From positions 1,696,133 through 1,760,132 of the forward strand of contig RDEW01000006.1 of assembly GCA_011109175.1 (NCBI GenBank): a stretch of 64,000 nucleotides of DNA. The letters run 5' to 3'. Of this stretch, positions 44,219 to 55,446 are shown piece by piece; the stretch's first letter is position 1; the number at the start of each line of letters is the position of its first letter. This stretch comes from Dicyema japonicum. Lineage: Eukaryota; Dicyemida; Rhombozoa; Dicyemidae. The position numbers and the translations under genes are program-made. The notes beneath the pieces were generated by a model, which was not told the origin of the DNA, did not search any database, and worked only from the letters and a program-made list of their open reading frames with translations.

Positions 44219-45510
44219 CAAAAATCACCGACAAATTAAAAACTACATAGCCGTCAGGTGATTCCGGCCGCCTCGAGTAGCCATCTCAATCTTGCTCGGT
44301 GTTCTTTCCGGGTTCCAACGCATTTCCGGATTGGGCGGGGGTTTCTAACTTTTTTGGAGGGTAATAAGGTTCCGGTTTCTTCACTAATTCCTCAAAGGTG
44401 TAGGGTTTAGAGATGTCCAAGAAAACCTTTGCAAAACCTTACTGGGCATTTTTTGGAAGGTATTGATTTTTCCTATATTCCTGTTTGATAGGTTGGTTCC
44501 CCATGCAGCACACCCGTAAGTTAGAGACGGTTGAATATACTGCACGTAGAGGGAGTCCAAATTTGAGTTGAAACACCCATTATATTGTCCAAGGAGTGTT
44601 TTAACAAAATTTAGCTTTCGTTGTGCCGAAGAGAGACGTTGTCGATGTGTTTGCTGAAGGTTAAGAGTGGGTCGTAAGTTACGCCCAGTATCTTGACCGA
44701 GTTGGTCGTGGGGATTGAGTTTCCATTTATGGTCACACATGGAGCGGAGTTTGTCAATCTTCTGTTTGTTGTGAAAATTGTTGTATAAGACTTTTCGGGA
44801 CTTGTATGTAGAATGTTCTTAACGAGCCAACAGTTCAGATCGTCCAATGAAACTTGTATCCCGTTAACAGCAGTATTAACGCACTGGTCTTTGACTGCGA
44901 CGATTATATCATCCGCATATGTCAGAACCAGAGTATCGTCACTGGTAAGGGAGGGTAAATCATTCAAGAATAGGTTGAATAGGTGTGGTGAAAGTGGAGA
45001 TCCTTGAAAGACCCCATTTGGAAGGAACTTGGTTACTGATCTAGTTTTTCCAGCAGTTACTCTTCCTCTTCTTCCATTTAGGAAATTTGCGATCCAGATT
45101 TTCAGGTTGTTTAATTTTTGACGTAAAGATCTTCTTTGTCAAAAGCTTTCTTGGGACAGTATCAAATGCCTTTTTTATATCGATGGAGCATAACAAAGAC
45201 TTCTTTTGCGCTTTAGTCCATCCTTGATGAAATTTGTAAGGCATGTAAGATGCGTTTCTGTGGAGTGTCCTTTTCTGAATCCGTGTTGAAAAGGTGCATC
45301 AGGAAGGTATGGTTTGATTAGTTCAAGAATCAGCTTTTCCAAAAGTTTTGATGTAACACATAGGAGAGATATGAGGCTGGTGATCCCTTTGGTCGCCCGG
45401 GTTTCAGAATTGGTCGTATGTTTGATAGCTTCCATATGGAAGGAATGCAATTTTTCGTTGATTGAAAAAATTTTCGTGAGGGCCATGATAGCATAGGGGC
45501 CTATGTTTTT
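44219..45510 (-). mobile_element. Family-D LINE, longest copy (RT to 3' end)
   Basis: Minus frames in order: SLLCVTSKLLEKLILELIKP, FQHGFRKGHSTETHLTCL, LCSIDIKKAFDTVPRKLL, a GVFQGSPLSPHLFNLFLNDL block, VLTYADDIIVAVKDQC (catalytic YADD), VKILGVTYDPLLTFSKH, YVQYIQPSLTYGCAAWGT, and RPIRKCVGTRKEHRAR / EAAGIT-stop. The 3' UTR ends in TTTTAATAATAATTAATAAT. It represents a Jockey/CR1-like LINE; no APE endonuclease part is present. About five frame breaks. Confidence 0.82.
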
Positions 45511-45774
45511 CAGAACTATTCAGGGATTCCGTTTAATACAAATTTTCATTCCCTCACGTACCACTCTATTAAAATAGTGTAGTGCTTTATTGATGGAGTT
45601 GAAATCGGATAAATGAAAGTCAAGTAGATAATGACTTCTGCACAGTCATACATGCGAGATTCATCACAAAATACAAAAAAAATTTCTTAGTAAAACTTTC
45701 ATTGGAAAAAATTATTAAATATATTAAAATTACATATATTACATATTTTTATTTAAAATATTAATTATAAAACA
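45511..45774. other. No recognisable feature
   Basis: A/T-rich spacer. Confidence 0.4.
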
Positions 45775-46978
45775 TGTATCTAGTGAACCTAACACGCGAT
45801 ACCTTGGAAAAAATAAGGATCTACTTTGCTACTGGTAAGATCGATAATTGCCCTGACTGTAGAGAACGGGCAAAAATCAAAAATGTGCCGAACAATTCAT
45901 TTTTAAAGATTTGAAACCCTACATTATAAAAATGGTATAGAACAGAGATACTTTTGTCTGGAAGAAGCAGAACTTAAAGAAAATACATTGAAGTTTTATA
46001 TCATCCAATTTATGCTAGGCTCAACATAATCACTTTGGACGAGATAAATTATATAGTTTATTATCACTTACCCTTTGTGGTGCTACACGTAGACAAGTTA
46101 GAACTGTGGTCTTCAAATGTGTTTATTGTCAGGCATCAAATATAGTAATTTTAGTCAAAACGATTGGTTGCAACTAAACCTGAAATTACGCCAATCATTG
46201 CTTATGCTCCAAGAGATCGGTACATTGTAGATCTTGTTGATTTACGTCGATATTCTTCTCAAAATGAAAACTATTTTTGGGTAATTAGTTTGCAATATAT
46301 TTATCAGATTTGGTTCTTATAGACTCAGTTTCTAAATTTGCTGTTGTTGAAAGTGCCTTCACCAATTCTGGAATTGAGATATCCAGAATTCTAAAGAATA
46401 TTTTTTCTCTTATTGGACCGCCTATTATCCTACATACGGATAATGTCAAGGAATTCAAAAATCAGCATATGCAAGAGTTATGCGATAAATTTGCCATTTC
46501 GCATGTTACAGGACGTCCACGAGCTCCTTAGATTCAAGGACAAGTAGAGCGGTTATTGTTTTTTTTATCTCAATAGATTGAACCAATTAAAAGATGTGTT
46601 TCTTCCACGTGTTCATCAAGGAAAATTTTGGAAGTTATATTGACTTCATAAAAAGACATTGTATGGGATAATAGATCAAACCATCACAAGACTGCGCCCT
46701 TTGGAGACTTTCTACAGCGTTGAAAATCTAACAAAGTCAGGTGAAAAGATGAAAAAACGCCGAAGATGGAAATACGGTGAACTGAATTCAGGAGACGAAA
46801 TTCTATTACGTCATGATGGGGATGCCAATGAGGATAATAGGCACCACCCATATGACGAAGTTTCTACAAAAAAGTACCAAGTTGTCAGTAAGAAAGGAGA
46901 CTGATAACTATCGTTGACCAAAACGAAGAAAATAATGAATATAACACAGTCCATATTAGTCGAGCTAAAAAATTGTGA
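45775..46978 (+). pseudogene. KRBA2/SCAND3-like integrase gene with micro-introns, copy 2
   Basis: Starts MYLVNLTRDTLEKIRIYFAT. It has an integrase zinc-binding H2C2 (HNHFGRDKLYSLLS...FKCVYCQASN, 46.03-46.14 kb), then the DDE core: RDRYIVDLVDLRRYSS (first Asp), INLVLIDSVSKFAVV, GPPIILHTDNVKEFKNQHMQ (second Asp), GRPRAP / IQGQVERLNQLKD (Glu), RLRPLETFYSVENL, and a C-terminal KRRRWKYGELNSGDEILLRH. Introns of 20 (46288-46307) and 25 bp (46552-46576) restore the frame exactly at conserved sites. Two in-frame stops, TAG after RPRAP (family Gln) and TGA after KLY (likely Trp), look like C-to-T and G-to-A changes. A remnant or dying copy. Confidence 0.75.
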
Positions 46979-47199
46979 CCTTTAAATTTTTTAAGCTGTG
47001 TGTTTATTAAATTGGATCACTTTTATGATTACTAACATTATGTACGGCGTCTCGCATGTATGGACTGTGACATTAAATATTTAAAATGAGAATTAAACAA
47101 GCAATTTGTAAGGACTTTTTACTTATTTTATCAAAAAAATAATTGTTGTTGATTTCTTAGTTTGCTCGTAAATTTAAACACAAACCTTCTCACTTTTGG

Positions 47200-47305
47200 G
47201 CACTTGAAAGATTCCAGGCAACGCCGGAACAGAAGGAGATGCAATGACACCGGGATCGCTTAATTAGATGATTACTTTTTCCTATTTCTCTGTTTCAGGG
47301 GTTAT
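47200..47305 (+). mobile_element. Family-D LINE 3' end
   Basis: C-terminal codons RRNRRRCNDTGIA-stop in ACACCGGGATCGCTTAATTAG, then TTACTTTTTCCTATTTCTCT and GGGGTTATTTATTAA. It shares its tail with the oppositely oriented element that follows. Confidence 0.6.
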
Positions 47306-47700
47306 TTATTAACCCCGGGATCACGAGAAAGAAAGACAAAGTAAAGTAAACTAGTTAAGTAATCCCAGTTCCCGCAACCAAACGTGCCATCCGAAGCCTG
47401 TGCGTCTCCATTGTTTCCACTATCGAACGGAAGTGCCTTCTTTGATTTTTGCAGAGGAAGCCGATTGGGGACGGAAATTTTTTAGCCAACCAATTTTCTT
47501 TTGCGTAGAACAGTGAGAGGCTTAGTGGGTGTCCATCTTTTTCGCAAATGCGGAGAAATCTGGAACCACATCTAAGAGTTGTAGATTCCGTCAGCAGGGG
47601 AGGTATACCTCCAGGGGTTATAACAAAGATTAATTTAAGTTTATTTAAACGAACCCTCTTTACAACGAACATGGTAGACGTATTCAATTCTCGTGGCTCT
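47295..47700 (-). mobile_element. Family-D LINE C-terminal part, tail-to-tail with the previous copy
   Basis: The minus strand reads GIPPLLTESTTLRCGSRFLR, ICEKDGHPLSLS and RMARLVAGTGIT-stop, then TTACTTTGTCTTTCTTTCTC and CCCGGGGTTAATAAATAA. The two 3' ends meet in GGGGTTATTTATTAACCCC, an imperfect palindrome. Confidence 0.65.
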
Positions 47701-50700
47701 TAGTAATAGTTTGAATTAATTATTCTGTCTTCATCTCCTTAAGGGGATATAATCTCTCTTCCTCTTCGTATTTACTCATGAGACATCGAAAACCAGAACT
47801 CTGAAATGGGGAGCATCGGATTCACCGATATCCAGATCTTCCGATCTTGTTGTGAATCATTGTATCTGTGAATACATAAAGTCGGGAATATGGTATCTCT
47901 GATTTCGGTTTCACTAGAATAATTTTTGAGTCACTGAATGGGGAAGGAGATTTAAAGAAGTTGTAAATGATACCTTTATGAATTCTGTTTTTGTATATAT
48001 TGATAAGATATCTTATCACTCAATATAAATAGATCAACGAACTGAGAAATCAGAATAGACAAGCACAGTCAGCCACGTGTAGAAGAAGAAGCAAAAACGA
48101 ACGAAATATCTGATTCAACTGATTTCTGGGGTAACGTCAGGAGTGTTCGGCCCAATCAAAATATAATTCGCTAAAAATGATGGGATGTTTTGCATGATTA
48201 CGGAAGGGGGGATCTAGGTGCTCTTGTGCTCGAAAATGATGGTAACCATGGACGAAACCAATTCCTAATGAGAATCTCTTCAATATAATTCGCACAATTC
48301 ACACGAAGGGTCAAATTCGACGAGTCTGCGTTGTGATCTTTTATATGCCTCCACATTACTTATACAAATCGTTATTTTGACATATTCGTGGATTCTACGT
48401 ACTTCTGTGTGGAAACGTATTATATGAGTTCACATGCTGCATTTTGTGTAAATTCATATTTTACGATTCTCAATTGATTCTCAGTTTGTTTGGAGTCCGA
48501 GAATTCAAAATACAACTTCCAGTTCACTCTAAATATTTTTTATTACGAAAACATGGCATATTCCAGGAACTTCACATTCGTGGATGGAAAACGACGTACG
48601 AAAATTAACCCACTGAACTTTGGCATAAAATTGAATATTTTTTGTGCAGCATCATTTCTGTAATTTGAATTATTGTCCATAATTTATTACTTATCCCCCA
48701 ATTCCCTTCAAGTGGCGGAAACCTGAGACTAACAACCATTGTATATGGTCTTGTCCCGGCTCGTGGATCCCAGAGATCTAGTTGTCTTATGGGCCGAGAC
48801 AATAAAACACACGAAAACCCACAAAACATGATTATTTAATTTATCACATTTTAAAGGCGGGCTTTATCAGTCTAAATTATTTCCAAATTGTATTTCTCGA
48901 TTATTCATCGATTTATCCGCTATTTTAACTGGAAAAAATAAATCGTTAATTAAAATTCTCGTTCACTCGAAAGATAAGAATAATTGAGAATCTGGCATAT
49001 TTGTGATTAAACATTTCATCGGGAGTTTCTCAACAGCACGTGGCCTTCAAATGTAACTTAATCTCGAATTTATTTTGCTCCAATCATCCACTAAAACTCA
49101 AAATATGTTGAGGCCACGTGGATGAAATATGTTTACGATCGCTTGCCGAATTGAAAATACTTGAATTTTCGACATCCTCCATGAGACTGGATTCTCTGAG
49201 ATCTTCCAAGCGACTGTTATTTGGATGCTTAATATTTGGTTCGCAGCCGGCGAGAATGGGTGGATCTTCTGGGTTACATTTGTCATTCATGTAAACCATA
49301 CTCTCAGGAACTCATAAAGGTTCAGAGAAGAAGTCGAAATAAATACGAACTCAGAAATCTGTAGACCTTTTGAGATCTTCAATGTCAAAATGGATATTCT
49401 TTATGAAACTATTCTTCTGGACAGTCAGGTGCTAATTTCAACTCAGATACCACATGTGCTCCTTAATTTTACTTTGTGGACCTCATATGGACGGAATGCG
49501 GAGAAACTATCTCCCCCAAAAAGTATTAAAAATTTCAGAAAAAAAAGTAACTCAAATCAACTAACGAAGTCGTCTAGTAAAGCCACTTATCACCTTTGAA
49601 AACCCAATTTTGAGAGCACCTTCAACCTTCGCCCATCCACGTGGTGTTATGCTATATTTTATGACTATTCATTCCTTGAACTTGTCAAGGAAGTATGTGC
49701 ACATTTTTGAAATTCCTGTGTATTTTTAATGAATGAGTATGCTTTTGGAGCTTCATGGGTTGGCCAGTAATGATGATTCGATGCTTAAGGAGGTGGTGTC
49801 TGAAGGTTGAAAATTTTTGGATGATATAAAGTCCATGTGTGGGGGCAGATTATATCTGGATGGATGTTCCTTGGAGTTTTAATAAGCAACTAATTTGATT
49901 ATTTGAGATTATATTCTTCCACAATTCGTTTTCTTCTAAATCTAGTAGTAAGTCGATATAAAGTAAATTCATGGGTACTGACTCTGAATTATTAACATCA
50001 CATAGCAGGTGATGTTTTTCCGGCGCCAGTTAACTCTTAGATTCTGATGAGAGGGAAAAAGACATAAACAAATTAACCACCTGGGTAAATGACCCTTAGA
50101 TATGATGTTGTGAGCAATTTGATTATTATCACGATATTTTTAAAAGTGCTTGTCTCATGAAAGTTTATCAATCCAGTAAATGTAATCTTTATTAATTATA
50201 GTTAGTTAAGTAACCCCGGCCTTACTAACTTGTAGGAGACCAGCGGCTATTAAGTAGGAAGCAGCATAGATCGATCAGCCTTGGATTGGAGACTAATATT
50301 GTACTAAATCAGGATATTCAAAATTAATACTTCCAAATCGCGAAAGACAATATCCAGGTCCAATAAAAAATATTCAATTACAAACAAAAATTTAACCAAT
50401 TTAACAAAATTAAGAATCCCAAAACCAGTAACATTATTTAAAGGGAGAATTAAATTAGACCGAAAGCAATCGTAGCTGGTCTTATTCAAAGTCATCCTTA
50501 TTGTTTGAATAGCATGATTTCCGATGTTATTAAAATATGCGGTGTTGAAAAGACCATTTATATATCCAAATTATCGACAGGTATGAAGCAAATACTTTAA
50601 GCAGAATTCATGTGCATTGTGGACTTGGAAAGTAGGTTGTTGATGACGTGTCGATTGATCTGAACGATGAAGAATTGTCGCAATATAACGAATAGTCGCT

Positions 50701-50736
50701 TACTGTTTATTACTAGGAAACGTAAATTCTTTTGAC
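47701..50736. other. Mostly uncharacterised; several small unexplained frames
   Basis: Candidates without family match: minus 47822-48019 (IYKNRIHKGIIYNFFKSP) downstream of a CACGTG/TATA pair; minus 49084-49299 (VYMNDKCNPEDPPILAGCEP); plus 49390-49599 (LNFTLWTSYGRNAEKLSPPK), which would keep its frame through an 18-bp GT-AG intron. None is convincing alone. CACGTG occurs four times. Confidence 0.3.
48024..48079 (-). promoter_or_regulatory. CACGTG / TATA-like module (minus strand)
   Basis: CACGTG at 48074-48079 is followed on the minus strand 43 bp later by ATTTATA (48030-48024), upstream of an open minus frame ending at 47822. Promoter role inferred from spacing only. Confidence 0.35.
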
Positions 50737-50785
50737 CACGTGGGAGGTTTTGACACATCGAAAGATTGACATGTACTATAAAAAA
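50737..50785 (+). promoter_or_regulatory. CACGTG / TATA module
   Basis: CACGTG at 50737-50742, TATAAAAAA from 50777 (34-bp gap). No convincing coding frame downstream; a non-coding transcript or a lost gene is possible. Confidence 0.35.
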
Positions 50786-51229
50786 TTCTCATAAAAATCT
50801 CCAGACTTGATTTCTACGGTAGAGGTATATATCCAAGAGATTGTTGAATAGTAGGAAACTGAGTTGCGAGCGATGTAGGACTCCTCCAGATTTTCTGTAC
50901 CCAATACCCCCCGAGTGTGCCATTTTGTTCATTGGATGGAGGAGACGAGGAATTTGTTTTTAATGTGGAAATGAAATTAGAACATTCTAGAGTGTAACTA
51001 CTTTTGTTTATTCTTTTGAGTCATGTCTGGAAGCGGAATGCCAGAAAGGGATCACCTACAACGTGAACACCAAACTTCCATTAATACTACACGATCACAG
51101 ACTTCCTAGAACGGACTACAAGAATGTCGTTTGAAAGAGATTACTTACCTTTATTGACTATAACCTGACGGGATACCTTAAGAGTATTTAAAAAGCCTAG
51201 AAAACTGGGAGGTCTGGGATTCAGTACAG

Positions 51230-51665
51230 AGCAGAAAGGTACAAGGAAAATTCTCACTGTTTTAGAAGATTCTTAGAGTCTCCACCAATCCAGATAATCC
51301 AATGTCTTGTAATGGACTGAAATGAACCAATTAAGAATATAAAATACTAAACCGACGACAATTTAAATCAAACGAAAAAATGTGGATTTTAGGCTTTTAT
51401 CATAAACCTAAATGAGAAGAACGACTGCTTTCACGAAAAAATTGTATGGACCCAAAATCAAATAAAATTCTTAAAATTGGTCTTAAAGGTATCAGAACGC
51501 TATACCAGCCTTCGGGAAACTTGAGGATATACGAACGGCCCTAAAGCCAGGAAAACCAATGGGATTTTTTCACTATAGAAAAATATCACTTTTTTGCATT
51601 ACGAAATTCCTAGTAAAACTCGTCTGAATAAAAATCTTTTTCGATTTCCATTGTGATCAGTGCGG
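51230..51665 (+). mobile_element. Very decayed LINE RT scrap
   Basis: IPAFGKLEDIRTALKPGKP then KISLFCITKFLVKLV resembles the RxISLLCVTSKLLEKL segment of family D at 45.4 kb. Weak. Confidence 0.35.
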
Positions 51666-51809
51666 TTTTCTCTTGTTGATTGGGAGTATTAGTTGTTTCA
51701 AGATGAATTGGACAAATTTTGTCACGTGCGTTGTGGTCGAGTGTTCTTTGCAGAATTCACTTGAAAAGAGGGTAGTGTGATGAACAAACGGATCGGAAAA
51801 CTTTTTTAC

Positions 51810-51958
51810 CACGTGCTTTCAGTCTCTTGTGGAACTAACAATGTATATATAGGACGATTGACTAAATTTTCATATTAAAAATTTGTTTTATTTTTTAACC
51901 ACGTGGGCTGTCCTTCACTGTCCTGATGTCTAGGAACTTGTCTTAAAGTTTATAAAAG
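51810..51958 (+). promoter_or_regulatory. Two CACGTG / TATA modules in tandem
   Basis: CACGTG at 51810-51815 with TATATATAGG from 51844 (28-bp gap), and CACGTG at 51900-51905 with TATAAAAG from 51951 (45-bp gap). The second lies about 50 bp before ATGTCGAGAG and the small gene below. Confidence 0.45.
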
Positions 51959-52001
51959 AATAGTTGGAAGTTTTTGAATTTAGCATTAAACGTAACGCCA
52001 T

Positions 52002-52433
52002 GTCGAGAGGTTGACAGGCACTACAGGAATTACAAAAACTTGAATTCTCATTATCTGAACACTGGGGGACCAAAGGTTTGTGCATTCTTATGGGGAAATT
52101 AAAAGTCGAAACAAATGTTTTACTTATTTTTTGCTCATGATCATTCTATGGCTCTTTTATGACTACGGATGGTATTACACTGCATTTAAGGAGCGTGTTG
52201 GCTTCTTGAAAAGTCGAGGAGAGATGGGGTCAAGTTTGCTATTAGCGTCGATCAGAGAAGAAATAAAGAAAAGGATGGAAAACCTCATGAAAAGTGATGT
52301 GATCATTGACTCCTACAAAAAGGATAAATTGAGCATAAGAGGATTTGAGGTCAATGATAGAGTCCAAGATGTGGCAAGACTTGTGTATACGAAGCCTCAA
52401 AATAATGTCCTCTTTACTTTCCTTTGTAAATAA
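52002..52433 (+). CDS. Unrecognised small membrane-protein gene
   Basis: The candidate start ATG at 52002 is about 50 bp after TATAAAAG. The first frame (QALQELQKLEFSLSEHWGTK, helical) does not connect cleanly, because a TGA follows after four codons. From about 52090 a long frame runs to TAA at 52433: KCFTYFLLMIILWLFYDYGW (one membrane helix), then a charged helix EEIKKRMENLMKSD and RGFEVNDRVQDVARLVYTKP. AATAAAG follows at 52444, so promoter, frame and polyadenylation signal are compactly arranged. I recognise no family. An unplaced micro-intron or a base error would explain the N-terminal break. Confidence 0.4.
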
Positions 52434-52489
52434 GGTTTGTTAAAATAAAGGTAAGATATTAAAGGTTCGGGAGTCGGATGTGGATGCGA

Positions 52490-53080
52490 TGTGGGGCCAT
52501 ATTTTTAAAAAGTTCGTCAGGGTACATCACCTGAAGCTGAAGATAAGGTCCTCTTCAAATTGTGCAACGCATTCAACTCAATCAGACGATGTATCATCCT
52601 TGACGTTTACGTGAAAAGAACGCAAAAAATTATCCTATAGTCCACAAATCATATTCAAGTCCTTCCCTCCTCTTAATAAGAAATAAATTTTATCGGCGAT
52701 CGATCATGCTGGCAAGATAACTCTACTGTCCTCAATTTATGATACTTGGATCATTGTACCCTTTGAGGAAGCACCGAAAATGTCCTTTCAAAAATAACAA
52801 TGATTTCAGAGAATTATAGCAGGATTAGACTTTAATTAACACAAAGAAGTGTGAAGTGGTTGACGAGTGCGGAATCAATCGCCTTTTTCAAAGAACAAAC
52901 AGAGACTACTGTCTCAGATATTCCAATTACTTTCCTCAGCTCTCTTGACTTCCTAGGAGGTGGATCGAATTAGGGATTCCAAGATAGAACATGGATTACT
53001 GCCTTATATATTCAGACCCTGTAAATAAATAAAACGAGTAAAAAAGACTTTGAGTTATATCCAGATATGTTCCACATGTA
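52490..53080 (+). mobile_element. Decayed family-A RT fragment
   Basis: LCNAFNSIRRCIILDVYVKR (compare DIKNAFNSLRRDCILEACKER-type RT block) and, further on, INTKKCEVVDECGINRLFQR (compare INITKCEITNCG). Same order as in the 12.3-kb element. Many stops. Confidence 0.5.
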
Positions 53081-53213
53081 TAATGGACTTAGTCCACAGC
53101 CGTCCATAGGAATTTTTAAAAATGTGGAAACCAAATTTCCCAAGAACGCGCAAGAAAGGGAGTAATTATATAAAATAGAGGAAAAAATCATGTTTTAATC
53201 GGAAACTGTTGTC

Positions 53214-53243
53214 CACGTGGCAGAATTTCGATCGACTATAAGA
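53214..53243 (+). promoter_or_regulatory. CACGTG / TATA module
   Basis: CACGTG at 53214-53219, TATAAGA from 53237 (17-bp gap). Directly downstream lies a family-D tail, so a functional role is uncertain. Confidence 0.3.
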
Positions 53244-53279
53244 ATTGCATCCTAATAGAATTCCTTAAAGACACCACAG

Positions 53280-53430
53280 AAGGCACTTCCTGAAAGTAGT
53301 TGGGTCGTTGCGAAACACTCAAGGAGAGTTCAGTGACTTTTGGATACTAGGGTCACCTAATTAGTTGGTTTAACATTTCATTCTTGGTGGTCTCTGAGTT
53401 CAGTAACAAAAATGTATTAATAAACATACC
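53280..53430 (+). mobile_element. Family-D LINE 3' end
   Basis: TAGGGTCACCTAATTAGTTG then CATTTCATTCTTGGTGGTCT closely follows the 3' UTR of the 6.3-7.0 kb copy. It ends near AAAAATGTATTAATAAAC. Confidence 0.55.
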
Positions 53431-53644
53431 CCCGAGATGATCGTTGCTCGTTGGAGTGTTGGGAAATATTCGATTCACTTCAAGTAGAGAGGACGTTCAG
53501 AAAAGTACTTTTTTTAGAAAACCAATGTCTTCTATTAACTCCAAGATTTCGTGTATCCGTTCTATCACTTTCACTGTCAAACAGATATCCTCAGGTATAT
53601 AATAAAATATTGAAGTATGACGCATTTGTCCATTCATATTTGAT

Positions 53645-53765
53645 ATTTAGGAACCCCTCCACTGGAGTAGGGAGAAAGTGATCCTTTTTGAATGTTGACC
53701 AAGCACTGAGCGTCTCCCTAGTCAGGTGAATTCCATAACGCTCTTAGTAATTGAATAAAAGCAAA
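53645..53765 (+). repeat. Interspersed repeat E (diverged copy)
   Basis: GAACCCCTCCACTGGAGTAG, then AAGTGATCCTTTTT, matches GAAACCCCTCCAGTGGAGTG / AAATGATCCTTTTT at 63.70 kb. Confidence 0.5.
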
Positions 53766-53804
53766 GAGCAGAAAAATCATCGAACCAGCACAGGATTGAT
53801 CGTC

Positions 53805-53945
53805 TGTTTACGGTGCCTCTTCTGAATGTTTCTTACTCGGCGTCATGTTAGGAACTTTTCTGGACGACTACTCAGTTCGCATCAATGTCTTCATCGTCTC
53901 ACAGAGGATCTACCACATGTCCATTCGTCTACTCTGCATAGAAGA
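53805..53945 (+). mobile_element. Decayed family-A C-terminal scrap
   Basis: MLGTFLDDYSVRINVFIVSQ matches LGTFLDDECVRTGISLRLGL of the 12.3-kb copy. Confidence 0.5.
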
Positions 53946-54042
53946 AAATAGACCGGGAAACATTTCGTGTTTCCAAATAATGCTCGAATTGAAAATTATA
54001 ACGGGGAAGATCTAAATCGATTTATTTTCTCAAAATCCAACT

Positions 54043-54192
54043 CACGTGCAATTCTATCTCCTATTTCTAAGTCGATTACGCAATGAACATTTCGATTCAG
54101 TATAAAACGGCTATACAACTTTTCTTCATCAGTGAAATAGCCTAGAACACGTATAATATGTCACGTGCGAGTGAGAAGTTAGACATATAAAG
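54043..54192 (+). promoter_or_regulatory. Two CACGTG / TATA modules
   Basis: CACGTG 54043-54048 with TATAAAACGG from 54101 (52-bp gap), and CACGTG 54162-54167 with TATAAAG from 54186 (18-bp gap). An ATG at 54157 opens MSRASEKLDI-stop only. Confidence 0.35.
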
Positions 54193-54199
54193 AAAAAGG

Positions 54200-55029
54200 A
54201 CGTATTTATAGGAAAAAATAGATTGAAAAGTAACTATCTGGCATCAAAGACGGCAACTAGGGGGTAAGATAAAGGGATTACGTCTCGGAGTCCTCTTTTT
54301 GTACAATATTCGATAGCCACACTCTCGACATCTTATGGGAGCTGACATTCGAAGATTATTCTCCTTATTACATGCTGTAAATAAGATATAAGAAATACAT
54401 CCACAGACATAAACGCAGGACGAGATTTTATGTTCCCCAGTTTGCTCAGTAAACATAAACAACGATAAAAGCAATAAATTTGTTATTTAAATTTAATTAA
54501 ATGTTTATTAATATTTAATTTAATATTTTAATTAAAACATAATTTAAAGATGATCTCGTCCAACTTCGAGTCCATAAATCTGAAAGCACTCAATCCACCA
54601 AATGGCCCTCTCATTCTTATCGAATAACTGAAAATCCATCCGAGTTATTAGTAGACTTTAAATCCGTCGCGGAAAAAAGATAAGATGCACATCCCCATCG
54701 GTTTTGATATCAGTTTGGGGTACTCAGTTAGCTCAAGACATTCTTTTCTCTTTTAACCAAGTGATCATTGGACAAGAAATAAATAATAAATGGGGTTCTA
54801 GTTAACAATATCACAAATCACCCCTCTTGGCTCAATTCAATCTCTTCAAAAAGTGACCTCACCATTTATTATCCCTGCGGAGCTTCATGTGACCCGTGTT
54901 TATATTACCACTCTTTCCAGTGCTCCTTGAAGGCGGGAACCTAGATCTGCACAATTTTAATTGTATTTTGAACATTTCCATTTACTTTGTAAAGAAGATA
55001 CCCAAATGAGGATGATCGATAAAATTATG
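54200..55029. other. No recognisable feature
   Basis: A/T-rich. A minus frame at 54244-54474 ([20 protein letters not shown]) has no family match. Confidence 0.35.
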
Positions 55030-55446
55030 ACTTTGACCTTAATTGACTTTGCACTAATAATTCGATTCGTCACAACCCCCTTCCTGCCTCCAAACTAAAG
55101 TCCATTTTAAATCTTGCTGTACCGTAGCAGTAATTGTGCTTCAGTGATATCCAAACTAATGGGTCAACTGATCACATATCGTGCAATGTTGAGTTTTTAT
55201 TATTTTTGGCCAGTTGAAACGATAAGCAATTTCATTTGTCTTTATGGAATCGTCAGGGTCTTCAGTTCTGATTTTGATGCACTCCAGGTCCCTCGTTGTA
55301 CAAAAGGACGAAAGCATTATATGTTACCGACCGTACTGCTAACCACGTCTCATGTAAAGCTGAATCGTAGTTATTGGATGAATTCACTGATTCAGAAAAT
55401 TAGGTCAATGTTTTGGAAAAACGAAAATATGCTAGATATTGAATAA
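55030..55446 (+). mobile_element. Decayed Gypsy-like integrase fragment
   Basis: Starts next to a family-C-like tail (TTGACCTTAATTGACTTTG). The frame 55114-55446 has YYFWPVETISNFICLYGIVR, DFDALQV, then KGRKHYMLPTVLLTTSHVKL and NRSYW, which follows the spacing of retroviral-type integrase (ET----F---GI---SDxGxQF, KGIKH---P-S-G-VER-NR) but with the catalytic residues altered. Uncertain. Confidence 0.35.
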
